A DNA stretch of 64,000 nt, taken from assembly GCA_024180945.1 (NCBI GenBank), contig JAKSGN010000016.1, forward strand, positions 786,284 to 850,283, written 5' to 3'. This document shows, in pieces, positions 57,488-64,000 of this stretch. Positions within the stretch are counted from its first letter, which is position 1. Every line of letters starts with the position of its first letter. The DNA is from Macrophomina tecta (lineage: Eukaryota; Ascomycota; Dothideomycetes; Botryosphaeriales; Botryosphaeriaceae). The position numbers and the translations under genes were made by a program. The notes beneath the pieces are model-generated. The model was not told where the DNA came from and did no database searches. It was given only the letters and a program-made list of their open reading frames with translations.

Positions 57488-57965
57488 TATTACGGTATAG
57501 CCTTTATAGGGTTAGGAAACTATAGAGTAGAAAGGTAAGCGGGGAGCGTAGCTACGGCATAAAAAGAACCTATAACGAAATACGTAGCTTACGTAATACT
57601 AAGAGATTAATCTATTTAATCTCACATGCCTTAGGCATCAACGGATAGATTAACTAGATTAAAAATACTATTAATTTATTAGTACTCTAACCCCTACCTA
57701 GATTAGAAATAAATTAATACTAGATTATAGACCTTTTCTACATATATATAAACTACACTCCTTAGATAGCTTTAACCTTTGTAGTTAACTTCTATAATAA
57801 TTTAGTATATTATTAGTAACACGGCCTTCGCACGCAGTACTTAGTCTTATTACGTATTTAATTTACTCTTACCCTCTTCTTATACCTACTTAAGGAAAAC
57901 CCCCTCGATAGATTTTCTTTCTCTTTAGTATTCGGATCCTTAGAGACAGAGGCCCGCTCGTTATA
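57488..57965 (+). repeat. 3' LTR of Ty3 B1 (478 bp), fully RIPped
   Basis: Same length as the 5' LTR. In the U3 part that I compared, every difference is CpA to TpA or TpG to TpA (for example ggcacagccttcacagg becomes ggtatagcctttatagg). The AGTAC duplication follows at 57966-57970. Confidence 0.95.
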
Positions 57966-58479
57966 AGTACTTATTTATTTATTTAATAGTAACCAAACAA
58001 ACAAGGCAAGTAAGATGATACGTATAAAGTAAGTAATGTAAGTAAAAGACCTATATATTTATTTATTTATTTAGCTATTTAGTTAGATAAGATAAGTAGC
58101 TAATACGACTATTAGTCGGCGCGAGTTTATAATAGCTAGTATTAGTATTCTTACTTAAGTAGGCCTAGCGTACCCGGATTAATATAATAATCCGGGCCCG
58201 TAGAATCTCAATACTGCGTTATAGGGAAAATATCTCGATGCATCTCTACCTATCTACTACTAAGTAAGTAATACTAACACCTCTAATACGCGATCCGGCG
58301 CTATACAAAACATTAGTAATACTAAATTAATAATTACCTACTAGGGAAAAACGTCGCAGATGTCGGAGTTAACGACTATACCTAAAAATTTAATAGAGAT
58401 AGATTATAATCTCGGCCTTAAACCCTCTCTTAAGCGATGCCATAACGCTAATACTCCCTAATACTAGAAAGACTTTAAC

Positions 58480-60779
58480 CTCGACACCTAACGCCTCCCG
58501 GGCTATATCCTCGTACTTAATAACAAGCGAGGCTTATTTAGCTAGGTATATAACTATAAAGTACGAGTATAATATACGCGTTTTAGTCGCTTTAAGTTTC
58601 TCTATAGTAGCTACTACAAGGATAGGAAAATCTACCTCTATAACGCTAATAAGAGTACTACGTCCGCCGCCGTACACCTTGAAATATAATATAAGATAGG
58701 AAAGAACGGCCTAATTAGGTCTATAAATTAAGGTAGAAGTATTATAAACCTTCTATAGTAATCGTAGACCGGTAATCTTCTTACACGTATTAATCTACAA
58801 AAGTTTTGGCGTGCGTATATACGATAGATTATACTAGATAATATAACGTTCCGCGGTATAACGTCCGAAAACTTCTATAATATATTTAAGACGGCTACCC
58901 TAATTATAAGCCGCTTTATTCCGCGGAGTTATAATACAATACCGGCCTAGCTAGATTTAGAATATAGTTATATACTAGCTACTATACTTACAATATTACA
59001 CGTAGCCGTATCAGTAATACACGTTAGTTTCGATATATAGACATCTAACTCTAATAAGGTGTACTTAGGCATTATTACGCACTTTCTTAACGCCTTTTAT
59101 ATGTGCTATAATATTCTTCTTATCCTCCCTCGCGTCCGCGGCTATTATAACTCTACGCGGATTACAGGCTTACTTCTCTAGACGTTATAGCGGTATAGCC
59201 TTACCGATAATAACTATATACGGCTTAGCTACTTTATTACGGATAACTATATTATTAACGACTCGGTGCTAGAAAGGCTTAGCTAGAGTCTACTAGCTAT
59301 TAACGTTAAGGTACGTCGTATACGCTACGCTAATTACATCTATAATCTAGGGGTGACGGTAGCTATATACGGCGTTAATAAGAATGCCGTCAACGACGTT
59401 ATTTAGGTACTAGATAACGAGGCGGAGAAGCCTTATACTCGCCGTCGCCGTAGCGCTATAATTACCTTATCTACCTTATCTACCGAGCCTAAGTTACGCG
59501 TCGAATGCTTATAACAGACTCTTACTTCTAAGGTAATAATGAAGGTACAGAAACTCTAGACGTAGCATAGAATAGGGCCTATAGATAAGTTATATAATAT
59601 TATCGCAGCTATACGCTCCTCTAGCCTCTAGAGCGACGTCTTTAACGATATTCAACGCGCCGTCGTAATGCACGGTAAAGCCGTATTCAAACCAGTAAGC
59701 GATAGAGACGTACGCTAGAACTCGATATATAATATAGCGCAAGTTAGTAAGGGAATCCTTATATAAATCTTATAATATATCTCTAAAACGACTTTCTAAT
59801 GCGTCTACTAGCATATAAGAAACTCCGCCTAGCTATTAATATATACTACCTCGAGGCAAGTAGAGTCGCTCGTAATAACGCCGCTTATAACGTTATAGAG
59901 GACAGGCTTTTAGACGAAGATTAGAACGAGATTATAGAGCTAAAGAATATTCTTAAGCCGTTTAAGAAGGCTACTAAACGCCTAGAGGGCGCTAGTAATA
60001 AGGGCTTATATAGCTTACTCTAGAAGTCACTCCTCTGCCTTAAGACGATTATAACGTGCCTAGAGGATAAGAAGCAGCAGCTAAGTATTTAGCCGAATAC
60101 TTATCTTAAGGCGTACGTTAATATAGCTTAAAAGAAGATTAACACCTACTATAAGCGAAGTAACGAGACGCCCGCCTATAGAGTCGCTATAGCTCTTTAT
60201 CCTTACCTCCGCTTTGCTTAGTTTAAAAAGCATTAGAGGGAGTTCACCGCCTAGTAAAATAACGCGCAGGCCGTTACTAAGAAACTATATAAGAGCTATA
60301 AGCGTCGATATACTAATAGTTAGCCTCTAGTACCTTCTTCTTTACTACGTCACTTCTTACCTACCCGTAATATTAGCGCTATCGACGAAGCCTACCTAAA
60401 TCTTATACCGGATAAGCCCTCTATCGCTAATAAGTACGACCGCTTCTTTAGCGAGCCTCCCAAACGAGACGTTAGCTAATACTTACATAATCCGTTACGT
60501 TAGTAGAGGAAGCGTACAACTATATACCCTACGATAAGCCGTATAGCGTTTAATCTTCTATTATACCCGCTTACCTTATATAACGTTAAGAGGGCCTTTA
60601 GCGCCGCAAACGAGTGCTTCGACGGCTTAAGAAGCCGCCTACGCGATAAGGTAGATAAGGAATAGATAATTATAGCCTCCTGGCTACGCGCAGGCCTTAT
60701 TAATATACAGGGCTTCGGCGGCAATAATAACGGCAGCAATAACGTTAGACAGGACGGCGGTATAGCTATATAAACACTA
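58480..60779 (+). pseudogene. hAT transposase of copy 2 (BED-type N-terminus, hATC C-terminus), RIP-broken
   Basis: A DNA-binding N-terminal region spans about 58500-58800 (TRFSRFKFLYSSYYKDRK-like text, probable BED finger). The transposase core spans about 58800-60400. The C-terminal dimerisation domain reads NVKRAFSAANECFDGLRSRL and RDKVDKE*IIIASWLRAGLI at about 60570-60700, then a Gly/Asn-rich tail (GFGGNNNGSNNVRQDGG). Frames are broken by TAG/TAA and some shifts. A minus-strand ORF at 60500-60811 is the shadow of this region. Confidence 0.8.
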
Positions 60780-61004
60780 TAAGTATTTCCTCTTTCGGAC
60801 GACGATAGCAATATATATATTATTTATACGCGTTTCTTCATGCGCCTCTCCAAGCCGGAATAATGGCTGGGAGACGAGGAGATATTCTGCTAATTTTATA
60901 TACTAATTCCGCCCCTTCCCCAGTAGATTACTTAACACCATGCCGATTACCCTTTTCGGAAGCAAATAGGCAAGTACTTGATTGTTTGTTTGATAACAAA
61001 CAAT

Positions 61005-61068
61005 CAAAGCAAGTAGAGGGGCCCTCGCCTACCAAGTAAGGCAAGTAAGAGCCCCTCTACTTGCTTTG
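61005..61068. repeat. hAT 2 subterminal inverted repeat
   Basis: Mirror of the structure at 36522-36585: gcaagtagaggggcc and gcccctctacttgc arms near the right terminus, not RIPped. Further tacttg/caagta motifs are nearby. Confidence 0.7.
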
Positions 61069-61088
61069 TTTATTTGTTGACCACGCTG

Positions 61089-62664
61089 GCTCAAGCTCAG
61101 CGACGGATCAGAAGCGTGCTACGACACTCCGACCGGCATCCCGCAGGGCTCGCCGCTCTCACCAATGCTGTACCTCTTCTACAACTCAGACCTCCTTGAA
61201 ATGTGTGCAGCACAGGGAGTCATGGTGATCGGGTACATCGATGATGTGAACCTCCTCGCAATCAGCTCGTCTACGGGAGAAAACTGCCGACGCCTGACGG
61301 CAGCCCATGCTGAGGCCGAAAGATGGGCAGCCAAGCACGCGTCGGTGTTTGCCACGAGGAAGTATGAACTGACCCACTTCGCAAAAACTCCTTCACGGTT
61401 TAGGATGGACCAGGGCATTACCCTCGGAGGCCGATACCTTAGCCCTAGCGATAGTTGTCGTTTTCTGGGAGTGTTCCTAGATCAGAAGCTAAGCGGGAAG
61501 ACGCATGTCCAGTAGCTGCAAGCCCGAGCAACCACAGCACTAATAGCATTGTTAAGCATCGCGGGCTCGACGTGGGGGATACCCACCCTCGGCCTACGCC
61601 AGATCTACAGATCCATCATATTGCCGCGGATTCTATACTGCTGCAGCGTCTGGGCCATGGGAAGTCTACGCAGCAAATCGATAGAGGCCCGGCTTATAGA
61701 CACTATAGAAGCGATTTAATATCGGGCGGCCCGGATTATAGCCGGTGCCTACAGAGCCACCTCGAAAGCGGCGCTCGATATCGAGCTATTCCTACTCCCT
61801 GCAGCGCAGAGCGCCAAAAAGCACATGGGCGAGACGTTCCTGCGGATAGCATCGACACCGTTATACTAGCAACTGATCCAGCTCACAGAACGCACATAGG
61901 ACTCGAGAAAGCGTGACTGCCCCAAAACGCGCAGCCCGATGCTAAGAATCGGGAAGTACTAGAACGAACGGCTACACGGCCTGCTGACGAATATAGAGCA
62001 GAGACTACCGCACTTCTTCCCCCCATAGCAGAAGCCGGCTGACGTGTGCATAGCCAATTTACGCGAGTTGGCGATATCTCAACACGACCAGATCGGTAAG
62101 GACATAGAGACGCTGGCTATCTACACTAACGGTAGCGCAATAGACGGTCATGTCGGTGCCGCAGCGACTGCGCCCGCCACCAATACGAGGCGCACGAGGT
62201 ATATAGGTACGACTAAGTCTACGACGGTCTTTGCTACGGAGCTTCAGGGCATTATAATGGCGCTCGAGCTTGCGGGGGCTGGGGTAGTTCACGGCAAGCA
62301 AAAGATAGCTGTCTTTACTAACAATCAAGCAGCGCTACGTGCACTTGTAACACCTAGCGAGCAGTCCGGGCAATACCTGCTGAGCTCCATCATCGCGAAG
62401 TTGGCAGGGCTCCAGCAGAAGGGTGTTTCCGTGGACTTTCACTAGATTCCCGCCCACCAGGGAGTGTCGGGCAACGAAGAGGCTGACAAACTCGCTAAAG
62501 CGGCAGTCCGGGAGGATTGCGCCATGGAGTACAGAACGCAGTACCACACACGAACGAGCTTGGTGGCAGCACTTAGACAAGCCATTAACCTGGTGGTGAT
62601 GGACGAGTGGAAACAGACCTGGCGCGACAGCGAACGAGGCCGGCAGCTCTTCAAAGTGGCCCCG
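61089..62664 (+). pseudogene. LINE ORF2, C-terminal half of reverse transcriptase and RNase H
   Basis: Continues the frame broken at 50127: TGIPQGSPLSPMLYLFYNSD (RT block), then VIGYIDDVNLLA (catalytic YxDD box intact). A TAG at 61513 and a few more follow. The RNase H domain begins near 62120 with AIYTNGSA (catalytic Asp read as Asn), then TELQGIIMALEL (Glu), VFTNNQAAL (Asp as Asn) and IPAHQGVSGNEEADKLAK (Trp codon as TAG before it). The frame is constant over this piece. It stops at KVAP where the family B LTR is inserted. Confidence 0.88.
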
Positions 62665-63133
62665 TGTTACGGCGCAGCCTCCACAGGGTAGGGAACAGGC
62701 AGAATAAGGGAATAAAGCGGGGCGCAGATACGCGCCGCAGAAAGATCCACAAAGGAAGTCACGTGTATCACGTGACGCCAAGCATTAATCTGTATGCTCT
62801 CGCCTGGGCAAACACAGATCAAATAGATTAAACCTCTTTGATCCCTATAATCTGCCTTCTATAGGAATAGATTAATAGAATTAATACTAGATTATAAATA
62901 CTTTTCTACTTATATATAAACTACGCTCCTTAGATAACTTTAACCTTCGTGGTTAACTTTAATAATAATTTAGTATATTATTAGTAATACGGCCTTTATA
63001 CGTAGTACTTAGTCTTATTACGTATTTAACTTACTCTTACCCTCTTCTTATACCTACTTAAGAAAAACCCCTTTAATAGATTTTCTCTCTCTTTAGTATT
63101 TAGATTCTTAGAGGTAGAGGCCTACTTATTATA
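62665..63133 (+). repeat. 5' LTR of Ty3 B2 (469 bp)
   Basis: Its U3 is diverged from the B1 LTR but shares tgttacgg, the cacgtg region and R-U5. A TATA-like stretch (tatatataaactacgctcc) and the core ttcgtggttaactttaa are near 62908-62963. Confidence 0.9.
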
Positions 63134-63229
63134 CTTTAATTACTATTCTTATAAGGAGAGGAAGACTTTAAGATTAAGTCTTATTAGATAAGATATTACC
63201 CCCTAACGAGTTTAGAAAATAGTAATAGT

Positions 63230-64000
63230 ACTAGAATCTTAGATAGAGACTAACCCGGCTAAGGATTAGGTTTAGGGTGTCTAAGAGCTAGCTTAGCCCA
63301 TAGAGTAAACGAAGCCTACTAAAGCTAAGCTCTTATAGCTTATTAAGAAGCTAAAGAGTTAGAACGCTTAACTAATCGAGTATATGATAAAGTAGAGTAC
63401 TACTAAGGTTAAGATAGTAGTATCTAAGAAGTTTAATAGAAATAGAAAGAAGCTTTAATTCTTTCTACTTTAAATATAACGCTACCTCTAGTTTAATTAA
63501 GTGTAATTTAATAGCGATACTAAGGAAGTACTCTTTACATTAACCTATCTTAGAGAAATAGTAGAGATATAGATAGAACTATACCTTTATAACTACTTAG
63601 CTAATAAATACTCTCTTAAGAAGAGATAAGAAAAGACTAAGAAAATCTTTAATATATATATAGAATTTATAGATAACCTAAAGGCTACTTTTAACGACCG
63701 AGATAAAGTATATAAAGCCTTTAATAATATTATAACTATTAAATAACTAGAATCTATAGCTATCTACGTAACTAGGTTTTAATAGCTTATAGTCTACCTC
63801 GAATAATTAGATAAAACTTTCTGCGACCTCTTCTATAAAGGCCTAAAGAAAGAAGTTAAGAAGAATATAATTATCTATAAATATCCGTCTATTTTCTAGA
63901 AGATAGTAGACCTTATATCTTAGATTAATAGTTATATATATAAATAGAAAATAGGTTCTCGATAAGCTAATATCTCGAAGCCTCGCTATAAAAGAATAAT
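63230..64000 (+). pseudogene. Ty3 B2 gag, RIP-broken, cut by the window end
   Basis: Collinear with B1 gag (for example LTYLRETAKV-type text near 63540-63570, EKTKKIFN near 63630) with additional RIP-type stops. The zinc-knuckle region lies beyond the window. Confidence 0.8.

Larger units (their letters stand above)
50163..57965 (+). mobile_element. Complete Ty3/gypsy retrotransposon family B (7803 bp), inside hAT 2
   Basis: 478-bp LTRs (50163-50640 and 57488-57965) are flanked by AGTAC (50158-50162 and 57966-57970). A purine tract (aaagaggggaatag) lies before the 3' LTR. Internal gag with zinc knuckle, then protease, RT, RNase H, integrase and chromodomain on the plus strand, all RIPped. 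This is the reference for the other family B pieces in this window (12638-15775, 16721-20415, 62665 to the end). Confidence 0.96.
50128..61088 (+). mobile_element. hAT DNA transposon copy 2 (about 3.15 kb without cargo) inside the LINE, carrying Ty3 B1
   Basis: Termini cagggtggtcaacaatcaaac (50128) and, reverse-complemented, cagcgtggtcaacaaataaac (61088) form the inverted repeats. The 8-bp target duplication GCTCAAGC is at 50120-50127 and 61089-61096, as expected for hAT. Only 35 bp lie left of the Ty3 insertion at 50163; the rest is 57966-61088. The transposase is on the plus strand. The body is RIPped, but the last about 250 bp are not. Confidence 0.95.
34832..62664 (+). mobile_element. Tad-like LINE retrotransposon, split by three insertions, 3' end cut by a Ty3 element
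   Basis: One element in pieces: 34832-36501, 46971-48086, 49397-50127 and 61089-62664. ORF1 is a gag with zinc knuckles. ORF2 has an endonuclease, a reverse transcriptase and RNase H, in that order, typical of the Tad1/I clade. Inserted in it are hAT 1 (36502-46970), a mariner (48087-49396) and hAT 2 (50128-61088). The frame resumes exactly after removing hAT 2. The LINE itself has only scattered stops and frameshifts and is not strongly RIPped, consistent with low copy number. The 3' end is interrupted at 62665 by a family B LTR and lies beyond the window. Confidence 0.92.
62665..64000 (+). mobile_element. Ty3/gypsy family B, second plus-strand copy (5' LTR and gag; continues past the window)
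   Basis: The LTR at 62665-63133 starts tgttacggcgcagcc and ends ttattata (GTTACA after RIP). After it come the primer-binding-like ctttaattactattc and gag sequence collinear with 50641-51510 of B1. The first about 180 bp of the LTR are not RIPped and the rest is. It is inserted in the LINE's RNase H region. Confidence 0.9.

Noticed and set aside
1..64000. CRISPR arrays, rRNA, bacterial-type operons or terminators
   Set aside because: Looked for and not seen; the short repeats found belong to transposon ends or the bZIP upstream region, and the genome is clearly fungal.

Overview
The window reads as a filamentous ascomycete (Pezizomycotina) chromosome, almost certainly a transposon-rich, AT-biased compartment shaped by repeat-induced point mutation (RIP). 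Long tracts are nearly devoid of CpA/TpG, and the stop codons that break recognisable retrotransposon reading frames are overwhelmingly TAG/TAA where CAG, CAA or TGG is expected. Islands of normal composition hold the only convincing host genes. No bacterial features (operons, CRISPR, rRNA) are seen, and the species cannot be named from the sequence.

Layout, left to right. (1) 1-3720: 3' part of a RIPped Ty3/gypsy element (family A, copy 1), whose LTR cuts a RIPped pogo/Fot1-type element (3721-5409). A second, un-RIPped but broken pogo-type transposase follows (5412 to about 7140). (2) 7314-8286: a spliced bZIP transcription factor gene (cys-3/MetR-like basic region) on the minus strand, with a hairpin and repeats in its upstream region. 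(3) 9128-22275: RIPped hAT fragment, pogo copy, copia fragment and two Ty3 family B fragments, plus an un-RIPped 782-bp solo LTR and a nearly intact un-RIPped pogo element (20418-22273). (4) 22276-31177: Ty3 family A copy 2 (minus) with a complete 5.6-kb copia element inserted (5-bp target duplication GATAC). (5) 31178-34587: host-like island with one intact 522-aa orphan gene and a relic of a Ty3 reverse transcriptase. (6) 34588-64000: one Tad-like LINE spread over 28 kb by insertions. They are a hAT element (36502-46970, itself holding a 7.2-kb Ty3 family C element), a Tc1/mariner element (48087-49396), a second hAT (50128-61088, itself holding a complete 7.8-kb Ty3 family B element) and finally another family B element (62665 to the window end).

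The insertion history can be read from target-site duplications: CTACT (family C in hAT), GCTCAAGC (hAT in LINE), AGTAC (family B in hAT), GATAC (copia in family A), TTAAG (solo LTR), and TA (mariner and pogo). Removing the second hAT with its cargo restores the LINE reverse transcriptase frame exactly. The LTR pair of the 7.8-kb family B element differs, over the stretch compared, by C-to-T/G-to-A changes, which records RIP directly. Several element ends bordering un-RIPped DNA keep about 0.2 kb without RIP.

No clearly new multi-gene system was found. The most unusual signals are the RIP-free margins, the pogo element sitting exactly on the joint of two unrelated retrotransposon fragments, a degraded antisense reading frame in the family C Ty3 element, and an LTR core with possible self-priming complementarity.
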